NCBI RefSeq assembly: GCF_003014655.1
Contig: NZ_PYAT01000009.1
Span: 1-64,000 of the forward strand
Reading direction: 5' to 3'
Length of the DNA: 64,000 nucleotides
Source: Planomicrobium soli
Lineage (GTDB): Bacteria; Bacillota; Bacilli; Bacillales_A; Planococcaceae
Shown here: in pieces, positions 34,824-44,198 of the stretch
Layout of the letters: every line of letters starts with the position of its first letter
Position numbering within the stretch: position 1 is the first letter of the stretch
Notes under the pieces: generated by a model
What the model saw: the letters and a program-made list of their open reading frames with translations, nothing else
What the model was told of the DNA's origin: nothing
Database searches by the model: none
Translations under genes and position numbers: made by a program

Positions 34824-35826
34824 ATAGTTTAACGCCAGCAAAATGGCATGCCGCAAAATGTCCTTCTTCATGTTCGATGAATTCAGGTCTGTCGACTTTG
34901 CAAACTTCCTGTGCCATTGGGCAACGTGTATGGAACACGCAGCCACTCGGGGGATTTGAAGGGTTCGGCATGTCGCCGACCAAACGGATCCGTTCTCTTT
35001 TTGCGTTCATATTCGGTCTTGGAATAGCTGATAATAAGGCTCTGGTGTAGGGATGAAGCGGATTATTGAAAATTCTTGAGACATCGCTCATTTCAACCGT
35101 ATGCCCTAAATACATCACCAGTACCCGATCACAAAAATAACGGATAACCCCTAAATCGTGGGAAATGAACAAATAGGACAAATTGTATTTTTTCTGCAAA
35201 GCTTTCAGCAATTTTAAAACTTGCGCTTGGACCGATACATCGAGTGCCGATACCGCTTCATCGCAAATGATAAATTGCGGATTTAAGGCAATTGCCCTTG
35301 CAATGCCGATCCGCTGCCGTTGCCCCCCGCTGAATTCATGTGGATAGCGGTCGTAATGTTCCGCCTTTAATCCTACTTCTTTCAGTAAATCCACAACTGC
35401 ATTTTTCCGCTCTTGCGCCGATAAATTTGTATGCATTTTAAATACTTCATCCAGCGCATGGCCAACCCGCTGTCTAGGGTTAAGCGAGGCGTATGGATCT
35501 TGAAAAATCATTTGCATTTCTTTTACGAACTTCTTTTTCTCTTTGCGCTTGAGGTCTTGAATTTCTTCATTGTTGAACTTGATTTTCCCATCCGTCAATT
35601 CTTCAAGACCAAGGATGGTCCGTCCGAGAGTGGACTTTCCGCAGCCGGATTCACCGACAACCCCCAGGCTCTCGCCTTTATATAGCTTCAAGGACACCGA
35701 TTCAACAGCTTTTACATTGCCTTGAACACGTTTTAAAATGCCGCCTTTGATCGGAAAATATTTTTTAACTCCATTTAATTCTAACAGAACTTCAGGCTTG
35801 GATGGCGACTTTACCGTTGTTTCCAT
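34822..35826 (-). CDS. Peptide/glutathione-type ABC importer ATPase (DppF-like)
   Basis: A 334-aa ATPase with Walker A GESGCGKSTLGR, Q-loop IFQDPYASLNPR, signature FSGGQRQRIGIARA, Walker B FIICDEAVSALD and switch SHDLGVI. The C-terminal oligopeptide-transporter domain has GCVFHTRCPMAQEVC. GAGGAGG fixes the start at 35826, which overlaps the preceding ATPase gene by 35 bases. It is one of two ATPases of the five-gene importer. Confidence 0.95.
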   Translation of the reverse strand: METTVKSPSKPEVLLELNGVKKYFPIKGGILKRVQGNVKAVESVSLKLYKGESLGVVGESGCGKSTLGRTILGLEELTDGKIKFNNEEIQDLKRKEKKKFVKEMQMIFQDPYASLNPRQRVGHALDEVFKMHTNLSAQERKNAVVDLLKEVGLKAEHYDRYPHEFSGGQRQRIGIARAIALNPQFIICDEAVSALDVSVQAQVLKLLKALQKKYNLSYLFISHDLGVIRYFCDRVLVMYLGHTVEMSDVSRIFNNPLHPYTRALLSAIPRPNMNAKRERIRLVGDMPNPSNPPSGCVFHTRCPMAQEVCKVDRPEFIEHEEGHFAACHFAGVKL

Positions 35827-36805
35827 TTTTCTTGGCCTCCTCTTCAGCAAGCCAGCAACTCGCGGAATGTCCTCTGGATACAGTAAACTGTGGCGGCTCT
35901 TGAATTTTGCATTTCTCCATTGCAAACTTGCATCGCGGATGAAAACGGCATCCTGGAATATGTTCATTCAATCCTGGCATATTTCCGGGAATCGGTTCAA
36001 GTTCAAAATCCGGATCGTCCACATTGGGCACGGAATTCAACAATCCAATTGTATAAGGATGCTGCGGATTATTAAAAATCTCTTCTACCGGTCCTTCTTC
36101 AATTTTCTTCCCGGCATACATCACCATAACCCGGTTAGCGACTTCCGCGACCACTCCCATATCATGGGTAATCATCAGAACGCCCATATTCAGCTTTTCC
36201 TTCAAATCATTGATCAGATCCAAAATTTGTGCTTGGATGGTTACATCCAGTGCGGTGGTCGGCTCATCTGCAATCAACAAGCTTGGGTGGCACGCCAAGG
36301 CCATGGCAATCATGACCCGCTGGCGCATCCCACCGCTCAATTCATGCGGGTATTGGTTCAATCGTTTTTCCGGATTCGGAATCCCGACTTGTCTAAGAAG
36401 TTCAATGCTTTGTTGTGACGCTTCGGTCTTTGAAACTTGGTGATGCAGAAGCAGCGGCTCTCTCAACTGATATCCAATTGTCAATACCGGATTCAATGCC
36501 GTCATCGGCTCCTGGAAAATCATCGACATTTTATTGCCGCGCAGCTTTCGCATTTGTTCGTTTGTAAGTTTTTGGAGAGGTTCGTTATTCAACAAGATCT
36601 CTCCACTTTCAATTACTCCATTGGATGCTAATAACCGCATGATGGACAAAGAAGTGATGCTTTTCCCGCAACCGGATTCCCCAACAATGCAAAGCGTTTC
36701 TCCTTTATCAACATGAAACGAGACATCTTTGACCGCTTGCAATGAACCCTCAGCTGTACGAAACGACGTCACTAAATTTTTCACTTCAAGTAATGCCTCT
36801 CCCAT
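35792..36805 (-). CDS. Peptide/glutathione-type ABC importer ATPase (DppD-like)
   Basis: A 337-aa ATPase with Walker A GESGCGKSITSLS, signature LSGGMRQRVMIAMA, Walker B LLIADEPTTALD and ITHDMGVVAEVA. The C-terminal GCRFHPRCKFAMEKC is the family cysteine region. TAGGAG places the start at 36805, nine bases after the binding-protein stop. It works as a heterodimer with the DppF-like ATPase. Confidence 0.95.
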   Translation of the reverse strand: MGEALLEVKNLVTSFRTAEGSLQAVKDVSFHVDKGETLCIVGESGCGKSITSLSIMRLLASNGVIESGEILLNNEPLQKLTNEQMRKLRGNKMSMIFQEPMTALNPVLTIGYQLREPLLLHHQVSKTEASQQSIELLRQVGIPNPEKRLNQYPHELSGGMRQRVMIAMALACHPSLLIADEPTTALDVTIQAQILDLINDLKEKLNMGVLMITHDMGVVAEVANRVMVMYAGKKIEEGPVEEIFNNPQHPYTIGLLNSVPNVDDPDFELEPIPGNMPGLNEHIPGCRFHPRCKFAMEKCKIQEPPQFTVSRGHSASCWLAEEEAKKNGNNGKVAIQA

Positions 36806-36813
36806 ATTTTCTC

Positions 36814-38376
36814 CTACTCTCTTGTTACGTTGTAAAGGCTCCACTGGCCATTCGGGTCCATTTGCAAACCTTTGATCGATTTATTAGTGGCAGAAGTTAC
36901 GACACCGTGGTACATAACAACTCCAACATCTTCGTTAAGCAATAATTCGTTCGCTTCGTTAAGGAATTTTTCACGTTCCTCCTGATCGACAGTAGTACGG
37001 GATTGTTCAACCAGTTTGTCGAATTCCGGATTGTTGTACTGAGACATGTTGGAAACCCCAACATTGTTTGAGTGGAAGTTCGGGTAAAGCATTTCAGAAC
37101 CATCACCCGTTACGTTTGACCAGCTCAAGAAAGTAAGGTCGTAATCCCCAGCGCGTGCTGTATCCAAGAATGTAGCCCATTCCATTGTTTCGATTTGCAC
37201 ATCGAATCCAGCTTCTGTTAACTGGGACTGAACTATTTCAGCCATTTGAACGAAAGTTCCACGGTTAGCAGCCAGCAATTTGATCGGCTCATCTCCAAAA
37301 CCGTTTTCTTCCACCAATTGTTTTGCCGCTTCAAGATCATATGCAGTTGCACCATTTGCAGCAGCTTCATTATAACCGAACACTTTTGGTCCAATAATGC
37401 TGTCGTTTCTTACACCTAAACCGTTCAATTGGTTAACGATGGCATCACGGTCTACAGCCGCAGCTACCGCTTTACGGAATTCAGGGTTTTGACCGCGCTC
37501 TGTTGCATGGTTAGGCGATAACCAGTAAACCGGTGTTCCTTCTTGTTTTGTTACTTCGACGTTTTCAATTGCTTCAATACGCGATAATTGATCTGCTGGA
37601 AGCATATCCAGGAAATTGACTTCACCTGTTTGCAGCATTGAGATAGCAGTTGAAGTTTCAGGAACTACTTTGAATGTCACTTTGCTTAAAGCAGGTGCAC
37701 CGCCCCAATAATCTTCATTCTTTTCAAGAACGATTTGGTCACCTGTTGACCAGCTGACAAATTTGAAAGGTCCAGTTCCTACCGGTTCTTTCATCAGATC
37801 TTGTTTTTCATCAGCAGTTGGAGAAACGATAGATGCATTTGAATGTGACAAAGCGGCGATCATTGAACCGTAAGGATATTTCGTTTTGATTTCTACAGTT
37901 TGATCGTCAACAGCTGTAATTTCTTCCACCGGCTCTAATAATGAAGCACGTGGTGCCGCAGTTGCCGGGTCGCGCAATTTGTCGAATGTGTATTTTACGG
38001 CTTCTGCATTAAAAGGCGTGCCGTCCTGGAAAGTAATGTCCTCTTTTAATTTGATCGTCCAAGTCAATTCATCCGGGTTCTCGAAAGATTCCGCAAGTTT
38101 AGGTACAAGTTCCAAAGTTTTAGGATCACGCTCAAATAAGGTTTCATATACTTGGCCAATAACGCTTGAAGATACTGAGTCATTCGTTAAGATTGGCGAA
38201 AGGCCGACTGCATCTGTTGTCGATGCGTAGATAACTTCCTGTCCTTCTCCGCTTGGAGCTGAACCTGATGAACCGGAATCCGAAGTCTCCGCTCCCTCAG
38301 GGATTGTGCTTTGTGAACAAGCGCTTAAAAGAATGATGCCGATTACCGCTAAGAAAACCAACCAATATTTTTTCAT
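36814..38376 (-). CDS. Peptide/glutathione-type substrate-binding lipoprotein
   Basis: A 520-aa SBP family 5 lipoprotein with signal peptide and lipobox LSAC, then a Ser/Gly-rich linker. The mature protein has AESFENPDELTWTIKLKEDITF, PVGTGPFKFVSWSTGDQIVLEKN and FRKAVAAAVDRDAIV. The family binds di- and oligopeptides, nickel or glutathione. The ggt neighbour favours glutathione or gamma-glutamyl peptides (inference). It lies between the permease and ATPase genes. Confidence 0.93.
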   Translation of the reverse strand: MKKYWLVFLAVIGIILLSACSQSTIPEGAETSDSGSSGSAPSGEGQEVIYASTTDAVGLSPILTNDSVSSSVIGQVYETLFERDPKTLELVPKLAESFENPDELTWTIKLKEDITFQDGTPFNAEAVKYTFDKLRDPATAAPRASLLEPVEEITAVDDQTVEIKTKYPYGSMIAALSHSNASIVSPTADEKQDLMKEPVGTGPFKFVSWSTGDQIVLEKNEDYWGGAPALSKVTFKVVPETSTAISMLQTGEVNFLDMLPADQLSRIEAIENVEVTKQEGTPVYWLSPNHATERGQNPEFRKAVAAAVDRDAIVNQLNGLGVRNDSIIGPKVFGYNEAAANGATAYDLEAAKQLVEENGFGDEPIKLLAANRGTFVQMAEIVQSQLTEAGFDVQIETMEWATFLDTARAGDYDLTFLSWSNVTGDGSEMLYPNFHSNNVGVSNMSQYNNPEFDKLVEQSRTTVDQEEREKFLNEANELLLNEDVGVVMYHGVVTSATNKSIKGLQMDPNGQWSLYNVTRE

Positions 38377-38395
38377 TTATATTCCTCCATATGTT

Positions 38396-39283
38396 TTAGT
38401 CTTGTAAATCCATGTTTGGATCAAGTGCATCGCGCAAGCCGTCCCCCAGAACGTTGAAAGCGAATACCGTCAGCATGATGGCTATGCCCGGAACAATCGT
38501 CAAATGCGGCGACGACCACATGAACGCTTGCCCTTGAGAAATCATCGCGCCCCATTCAGGCGTCGGCGGCTGTGCTCCAAGGCCCAAGTAACTAAGTGAA
38601 GCAGTAGAAAGAATGGCAGTTGCCATCCGCATGGTTGCAAAAACAATTATGGGAGCGGAAGCATTCGGCAAGATATGCCGAACCATAATCCGAAGGTCCG
38701 AAGCGCCCATTGAGCGCATCGCCATGATATATTCCTTCTCTTTAATAGAAAGAACTGAACCGCGGACAATCCGCGCACATGTCGGGATTGACCAAATGCT
38801 GATGGCAATTGCAACGTTTACTAGGCTTGTGCCAAGAATTGCAATGATCAACATCGCAAGCAAGATTCCCGGAAAAGAAAAGAGCAAGTCAACGAAACGC
38901 ATGATGATGGCATCGAGTTTCCGGTAGTACCCGGCCAGCATGCCGAGGATAACTCCTCCGATGAGTCCAAGTGCAACGGCAATGCTGCCGACCACTAGAG
39001 AAATGCGTGCTCCGTATACAATCCGGCTCCAAACATCCCGGCCGTAATTATCGGTGCCCAGCCAATGCCCCGGACTGAACATCGGCAGCTCACTATCGGC
39101 TAACGTTTGCTTGATGGGGTCATGCGTTGTAATCATCGGTGCAAAAACTGCCATTAGGATTTGCAGCAAGACAATCACCAGTCCGACAATGGCCAATTTA
39201 TTTTTGAACAGGCGCCTCAATGTGGTGACAATGTATTTTTCCCTCTTTTTTTCTTTCAGTCCTACTGTCTCTACCGTTGTCAT
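38396..39283 (-). CDS. Peptide/glutathione-type ABC importer permease (DppC-like)
   Basis: A 295-aa permease with about six helices. The N-terminal OppC domain (RRLFKNKLAIVGLVIVLLQI), the periplasmic LGTDNYGRDVWSRIVYGARISL and the EAA loop YIMAMRSMGASDLRIMVRHI identify it. AAAAGGGGGG before the ATG. It lies 15 bases after its partner permease. Confidence 0.95.
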   Translation of the reverse strand: MTTVETVGLKEKKREKYIVTTLRRLFKNKLAIVGLVIVLLQILMAVFAPMITTHDPIKQTLADSELPMFSPGHWLGTDNYGRDVWSRIVYGARISLVVGSIAVALGLIGGVILGMLAGYYRKLDAIIMRFVDLLFSFPGILLAMLIIAILGTSLVNVAIAISIWSIPTCARIVRGSVLSIKEKEYIMAMRSMGASDLRIMVRHILPNASAPIIVFATMRMATAILSTASLSYLGLGAQPPTPEWGAMISQGQAFMWSSPHLTIVPGIAIMLTVFAFNVLGDGLRDALDPNMDLQD

Positions 39284-39298
39284 AGCATTCCCCCCCTT

Positions 39299-40240
39299 TT
39301 AGTCATATTTGATCCGAGGATCGATGTAGGTATATACAATATCAACGACCAAATTGACGAGAACGAACAACGAAGCGACAAGCAAGACGGATCCTTGGAC
39401 CATTGGGAAGTCGCGTGCTGCAATTGCATCGATCATCAAACGGCCGACTCCATTAATAGCAAAAACCTTTTCTGTAATGATGGTGCCGCCAAGCAGGAAT
39501 CCAAAGTTCAAACCGATAACCGTAATGATTGGAATCATGGCATTTTTCAATGTATGAATCCAAATAACGCTGCTTTCTTTAACCCCTTTAGCCCGCGCGG
39601 TCCGTACGTAATCAGCACGGATCACCTCAAGCATCGAACTTCTGGCCATGCGGGCAATCATCGCTGCAGATCCTGTTCCTAGCGTAATTGCTGGCAAAAT
39701 CAATTCTTTAATGCCGGCAACCGTATAAAATGGATTTGACATTCCCCCGACCGGCAGCCATTGAAGGTTGACGGCAAAGACAAGGATAAGCAAAGCGCCC
39801 AGCCAAAAATTCGGTATAGAAATTCCTGCAAGCGCGAAAGTAGTAGCCGAAACGTCCAACCAGGAATTCTGCTTCAATGCCGAGACAAGCCCTGTCAGAA
39901 TTCCAATAATCACCGCTACAATCATACTGGCGATTGCAAGCTTTAATGTATTCGGAAAACGGACGGTGATAGCATCGGCTACCGGTTGGGTCGTTTGGTA
40001 AGAATAGCCGAAGTCCCCTTGGATAGCGTTGCCGATATAGCGTGCATACTGTGCAAGAAATGGATCATCCAATCCCAAGTTCGCTCGAATAGCGGCAATG
40101 TCAGACTCTGTTGCCGTCGGTCCACCGATAATAGCCGCTGGATCGCCTGGAGCTATATACATGGAAGAAAACACTAAGAAAGAGATGCCTAGAAGCAAAA
40201 AAACTAGTTGCAACGCTCGGCGAATAATTAAAGAAACCAA
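39299..40240 (-). CDS. Peptide/glutathione-type ABC importer permease (DppB-like)
   Basis: A 313-aa permease with six helices. It starts VSLIIRRALQLVFLLLGISF and contains AEGDPAAII-like IAPGDPAAIIGGP, GDFGYSYQTTQPV, and the coupling loop YVRTARAKGVKESSVIWIHTL. The start is TTG after CGGAGGTG. It is the first gene of the operon (permease, permease, binding protein, ATPase, ATPase, ggt, CHR, CHR), so the operon promoter must lie in 40241-40500. Confidence 0.94.
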   Translation of the reverse strand: MVSLIIRRALQLVFLLLGISFLVFSSMYIAPGDPAAIIGGPTATESDIAAIRANLGLDDPFLAQYARYIGNAIQGDFGYSYQTTQPVADAITVRFPNTLKLAIASMIVAVIIGILTGLVSALKQNSWLDVSATTFALAGISIPNFWLGALLILVFAVNLQWLPVGGMSNPFYTVAGIKELILPAITLGTGSAAMIARMARSSMLEVIRADYVRTARAKGVKESSVIWIHTLKNAMIPIITVIGLNFGFLLGGTIITEKVFAINGVGRLMIDAIAARDFPMVQGSVLLVASLFVLVNLVVDIVYTYIDPRIKYD

Positions 40241-40746
40241 ATTTACACCTCCGTATCATTTGTTAACCAATTATTTAAATTCACTTAACAAAAGTAATTT
40301 GTTTGATAAATCTGATTATAGAGTAACGTTATATAAAAATCTATATGAATTTTCAAAAAAGTATCAAATTCCGTATTTTAATTTACAATTCGATAAGGAA
40401 CTAATCCGATTTCTTACTTTTTGTCTAATTTAACTATTCTTATTTCATTTTTCGTCAATTTACACAGCAATCAGCCTTATAACATTCTGTAAAGAAACAA
40501 GAAGAGCCTGCAACATATGTAAATGCTGCAGGCTTTATCTTATTCTTTTCTTTTAGCTATTGTTTGCTTTCCTATTAAGTATATAAACACTGCCAAGGTT
40601 CACTAGGATAAAGCATTAGAACATATTACAAATAAAACGTCCTTAAGCGTTAGGCTGAACCAGAAGAAACGACTTTCAGCCAGCTGTTTATTCTAACCTA
40701 TAGATACTTGTATTTCATATGAGCTCTACTTTTCTTAAAATAAAAA
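40241..40746. other. AT-rich intergenic region with an internal hairpin
   Basis: About 500 bases with no supported gene. It must hold the promoter of the minus-strand importer operon. A hairpin GAGCCTGCA/TGCAGGCTT-like (about 40504-40534) with moderate T content on both sides looks like a weak terminator with no obvious gene before it. The rest is strongly AT-rich and I see no other structure. Confidence 0.5.
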
Positions 40747-40776
40747 AGCTTGCAGCATAAATTTGCTGCAAGCTTT
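40747..40776. terminator. Terminator of the Lrp-family gene
   Basis: AAGCTTGCAGCA/TGCTGCAAGCTT with A-/T-runs, ending at the stop codon of the minus-strand gene. Confidence 0.92.
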
Positions 40777-41225
40777 TAAAGTTTAAGGCCATTTCTGCTT
40801 TTAAATCGCCGAAGCAGAATATGACTTTCGACACGCGTGATTCCTTCTAGTGCATACAGTTCTTCGTTGATAAATTTCTCTAAATCAATAAAGTCATCCA
40901 CTAGAACATGCATGTGCAAAGTAGATGGTCCCGTCATTTGATAACAGCTAGCCACGCTTGGATTATCAGCCAGTGCTTGTGCCACTTCTACAAGCGAAGA
41001 AGGCTCACAATCCACTTCAAAAAATCCAGAAACTTTCTTTCCAACTTTTTCACTGTTGATCACGACAGTAAACTTTTCAATAACTCCTTCTTCCGATAAG
41101 TTATGAACCCTTTCCCGAACAGCTACCCGAGACAGATTCAATTCTTTTCCAATATCTACATATGAGCAGCGTCCATTGACCGTTAATAGTTCGAGAATTT
41201 TTTTATCAATATCATCTAGTTTCAT
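40776..41225 (-). CDS. Lrp/AsnC-family regulator
   Basis: A 149-aa protein with an N-terminal HTH (IDKKILELLTVNGRCSYVDIGKEL, SRVAVRERVHNLSEEGVI) and a C-terminal RAM/ACT-like ligand domain (ASCYQMTGPSTLHMHVLVDDF). AGGTGC lies before the ATG. The family senses amino acids. The regulated genes are not evident; the adjacent importer operon is divergent in neither sense, so linkage is only by proximity. Confidence 0.94.
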   Translation of the reverse strand: MKLDDIDKKILELLTVNGRCSYVDIGKELNLSRVAVRERVHNLSEEGVIEKFTVVINSEKVGKKVSGFFEVDCEPSSLVEVAQALADNPSVASCYQMTGPSTLHMHVLVDDFIDLEKFINEELYALEGITRVESHILLRRFKSRNGLKL

Positions 41226-41341
41226 AAAAGCACCTCTAAACCATAGTCTTGTATCGATTATATGACTTCTTCTTCCGTTTTGAAAGAAAAATATTATATT
41301 TTTTTCCGTTTCGGAAATTCCAGTAGAATTTTTAGAACTTT

Positions 41342-41788
41342 TTAATTATTCAATAGAAGTTCTGTACACCAAATTCCAGGTGCAACTTCAAAATCTTTAT
41401 GCTCATTAAAACCTAAAGAAATGTAAAGTTTTTTTGCAGGAATATTGGCTTTACCAGTATTTACGATAAATTTATGATTAGGAAATTCTGATATTAGAAA
41501 AGCGATCAGTTGGGTAGCAATCCCTTGGCGAAAAGACTGAGGATTTATGACAAGCCGATGAATATCAACAAGCTCCCCCTCTTTTTTGTACGAAATAAAT
41601 CCTTTCAGTTCCTCATCAAAAAAACCAATAAACGTTTCATCGCTATTTTGGATATCTTCAACTGTTTCCTTCAATGGCGGAATCTCTTTAAAATCAATCA
41701 GCTCAGCCTCTATTTTGTAAGCAGGAATTTGAATGGCCCACATAGCTTGTGCTGTTTGTTCTTGTCTATTGTTGAGTTGCTGAATCAC
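41342..41788 (-). CDS. GNAT-family acetyltransferase
   Basis: A 148-aa protein with a GNAT core: FIGFFDEELKGFISYKKEGE, VDIHRLVINPQSFRQGIATQL (acetyl-CoA loop, here with R-Q-G-I-A) and NTGKANIPAKKLYISLGF. A GTG start is chosen because AGGAGG lies eight bases upstream; the ATG 48 bases further up has none. The substrate is unknown. Confidence 0.88.
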   Translation of the reverse strand: MIQQLNNRQEQTAQAMWAIQIPAYKIEAELIDFKEIPPLKETVEDIQNSDETFIGFFDEELKGFISYKKEGELVDIHRLVINPQSFRQGIATQLIAFLISEFPNHKFIVNTGKANIPAKKLYISLGFNEHKDFEVAPGIWCTELLLNN

Positions 41789-41973
41789 TGGACTTCCTCC
41801 TACTTCTTTTATCTTGGTGCTTCTTTCACCCTCCAATTTCCAAAGTATTACATTTTAAATTAAAAGTCAAAATTTTTCGCCATTCTATTGTGGTCTATAG
41901 TTCTAAATGATATAGTAATCATAAAACAGTACTATTCATTAAATACTAGCTAAGAAAGGAGATTGGATTTGTT

Positions 41974-42297
41974 ATGAATATTCAATTCAAAAAAGGCGTT
42001 CTTAATTTATGCGTCCTCGTTTTATTGGAAAAAAAGGACCGCTATGGTTATGAATTAGTCCAAAAAATTTCTGATCAGATTGCCATATCAGAAGGATCGG
42101 TATATCCATTATTGCGCCGATTGACGAAAGAAGGGTATTTTACAACATATTTGCAAGAATCAACCGAAGGACCGCCGCGCAAGTACTATAAATTAACAGA
42201 AGCTGGCCGAACTTATCTCCGTGAACAACTGGCCGAGTGGAAAAGCTTTACTACAGGAGTCAATCAACTAATTGAAGAGGGTGTGCAAAATGACTAA
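41974..42297 (+). CDS. PadR-family regulator
   Basis: A 107-aa winged-helix protein: KGVLNLCVLVLLEKKDRYGYELV, SEGSVYPLLRRLTKEGYFTTY and GPPRKYYKLTEAGRTYL are diagnostic. AAAGGAG lies before the ATG. It overlaps the next gene by eight bases, the usual PadR plus HAAS pairing, in which the regulator controls its own operon. An inverted repeat ATAGTA-12-TACTAT at 41912-41935 just upstream may be its operator. Confidence 0.94.
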   Translation: MNIQFKKGVLNLCVLVLLEKKDRYGYELVQKISDQIAISEGSVYPLLRRLTKEGYFTTYLQESTEGPPRKYYKLTEAGRTYLREQLAEWKSFTTGVNQLIEEGVQND

Positions 42298-43315
42298 AAA
42301 CCATTTTTTGAATGAACTTGAACAAGCTTTGGCGAGACTTCCAGAAGAAGAACGCAACGACATCCTTCAAGATATTAGTGAATATTTTATTAATGGTCTG
42401 CAGGACGAGAAATCGGAAATGGATATCGCCTCAGAACTCGGTTCTCCCCAAACCATTGCCGATGAATTGATGGAATCGTACGATTTTTCCCAACCTGAAA
42501 ATTCTTCAAAAGCGGTGAATCTATCAAAAAGCAACTTTGATCAAGTGGATGCGGAAATCGATTCGGGTTCTCTCGTTATCCTGCCATCCGCTGACAACGA
42601 AATACATGTGGATGTGGAAGATAAACATTACAAGCAAAAATTATCTGTTGATATTTTAGACCGCACCCTTGTCGTAGCCTTAAAAAACGAAAAAAAATGG
42701 GGTTTCTTCAATTTTAATGCCAATATGAAATCACCGGTTGTCACTATCCAGTTGCCCTCCAAAACTTATGAGCAAATTAAGCTTTACACAGATAATGGGC
42801 GCATTGTGGGACGCGAACTCCAAAGCACAGAAGTTAAGGCCAAATCTGAAAATGGCGATATTCAGTTTAGCCGGATTACAGCAAATCGATTGATTGCCGA
42901 ATCTGATAACGGCGCGTTGGAACTTCGAACTGTGCAAGCAGATGTGATTGCCGCGAAATCGGATAACGGAAAAATTGACTTGCAAGATATTCAAACAAAA
43001 GACGTAGAACTTGAAACCGATAATGGAAGTATTACGATGACTAATGTTACCGGAAATATTCAAGCTGAGACCGATAACGGACGCATTACTTTACTATCAA
43101 TCGATATTGAACGCAATATTGATCTAAAAACTGACAACGGCAGTATTGTTGTCGAAACAATGAGTGATCCTGCCAATGTCACTATTGAAGCAGACCGTGA
43201 TCACGGCAAAGCCAATATCTTCAACGAAAAAGGTAAACGCTTCATTTTTGGTGATGGACGCAACAACGTTCGACTGAGAACCGACAATGGGAGTTTGACT
43301 GTGAAACGTGTATAA
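42290..43315 (+). CDS. HAAS/DUF1700 plus DUF4097 beta-helix protein
   Basis: A 341-aa protein. Residues 1-70 are a HAAS/DUF1700 domain (LNELEQALARLPEEERNDI, SELGSPQTIADELM). From about 85 on comes a DUF4097 domain with eight or nine repeats of about 20 residues, each carrying (T/S)(D/E)NG (TDNGRIVG, SENGDIQF, SDNGALEL, SDNGKIDL, TDNGSITM and others), as in a right-handed beta-helix. No membrane segment or signal is visible, which differs from many HAAS proteins that are membrane-bound. The ATG at 42290 is preceded by AGAGGGTG. Envelope-stress signalling is a family-based guess. Confidence 0.9.
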   Translation: MTKNHFLNELEQALARLPEEERNDILQDISEYFINGLQDEKSEMDIASELGSPQTIADELMESYDFSQPENSSKAVNLSKSNFDQVDAEIDSGSLVILPSADNEIHVDVEDKHYKQKLSVDILDRTLVVALKNEKKWGFFNFNANMKSPVVTIQLPSKTYEQIKLYTDNGRIVGRELQSTEVKAKSENGDIQFSRITANRLIAESDNGALELRTVQADVIAAKSDNGKIDLQDIQTKDVELETDNGSITMTNVTGNIQAETDNGRITLLSIDIERNIDLKTDNGSIVVETMSDPANVTIEADRDHGKANIFNEKGKRFIFGDGRNNVRLRTDNGSLTVKRV

Positions 43316-43321
43316 ACAGCT

Positions 43322-43348
43322 AAAAACCGCTATTCAGCGGTTTTTTGT
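43322..43348 (+). terminator. Terminator of the PadR-HAAS operon
   Basis: AACCGCT/AGCGGTT followed by six T. Confidence 0.85.
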
Positions 43349-43443
43349 TCTTTTTAATTAACCTTTTCGCTTTCTTCAATGCTGCTTCAGCGTCATGATC
43401 GCCTTGATTGTGTGAATTGATCAATTGGACCGAGTCGCGTTCA

Positions 43444-43472
43444 AAAAAGCTGGCAGAAAATCGCCAGCTTTT
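43444..43472 (-). terminator. Terminator of the SRAP gene
   Basis: Minus strand: AAAGCTGGCGATTTTCTGCCAGCTTTT, stem AAAAGCTGGC/GCCAGCTTTT. Confidence 0.88.
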
Positions 43473-43473
43473 A

Positions 43474-44151
43474 TCATCCTACTTTCTCAATCAACTCCGG
43501 ACCGTTGTTTTTCGGTGAATTGACTGCTGGCGACACTTCGTACGCTTCCATTTCCTTTGCATCAAAGGGTTTTAATAGTTCGCCGAGAACTTCTGGATCC
43601 TCGACGCGTGGGTCCAACCAAACTTTTTCCGCCTCTTTTGACAGCACTACCGGCATCCGGTCATGAATCGTTGCCATTAAATCGTTGGGAATTGTGGTTA
43701 AAATAGAACAGGTATTGATGGTTTTTCCTTCCGGTGATTTCCATGACTCCCATAGCCCGGCAAAAGCGAAAGGTTCCCCCGACTTCATCTTAATGCGCAT
43801 AGGGGTTTTCTGGTCATCCGTGCGCCGCCATTCATAGAAAGAGTCCGCTACAATCAAGCAGCGCTTTTTCTTGAATGCATTTCGAAAACTCGGTTTTTCC
43901 GCTGCTGTTTCAGCACGTGCATTGATCATTTTATAACCGATTTTCGAGTCTTTCGTCCAAGGCGGGATAAGCCCCCACCTTAAAAGCCCCAACCTGTTTT
44001 TTGTGCCATCATTCACCACGGCCACTACTTGTTGTGACGGAGCAATGTTATAACTTGGAGAATAATCACTTTCATCTATACTGATTTCTTCAATGCCAAA
44101 GCGTTCCAAGATGGCCGAATAGTCCGCAAATAAAGAATATCTTCCACACAT
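43474..44151 (-). CDS. SRAP-family protein (YedK/HMCES-like)
   Basis: A 225-aa protein that forms a covalent link to abasic sites in single-stranded DNA. The catalytic Cys2 is exposed after Met removal (MCGRYSLFAD), which decides the start at 44151 rather than three codons upstream. Other motifs: SYNIAPSQQV, INARAETAAEKPSF, ADSFYEWRR and IHDRMPVVL (active-site His). Length is normal. GGAGGGG precedes the ATG. Confidence 0.95.
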   Translation of the reverse strand: MCGRYSLFADYSAILERFGIEEISIDESDYSPSYNIAPSQQVVAVVNDGTKNRLGLLRWGLIPPWTKDSKIGYKMINARAETAAEKPSFRNAFKKKRCLIVADSFYEWRRTDDQKTPMRIKMKSGEPFAFAGLWESWKSPEGKTINTCSILTTIPNDLMATIHDRMPVVLSKEAEKVWLDPRVEDPEVLGELLKPFDAKEMEAYEVSPAVNSPKNNGPELIEKVG

Positions 44152-44198
44152 ACTGTCCACCCCTCCGATTGTTTTTTCTTTAATATACCCGAATTCCC

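Noticed and set aside
40098-40433. A 111-codon plus-strand frame running from inside the dppB-like gene into the AT-rich intergenic region.
   Set aside because: No Shine-Dalgarno, it begins antisense inside a clear gene, and its tail is low-complexity AT-rich sequence.
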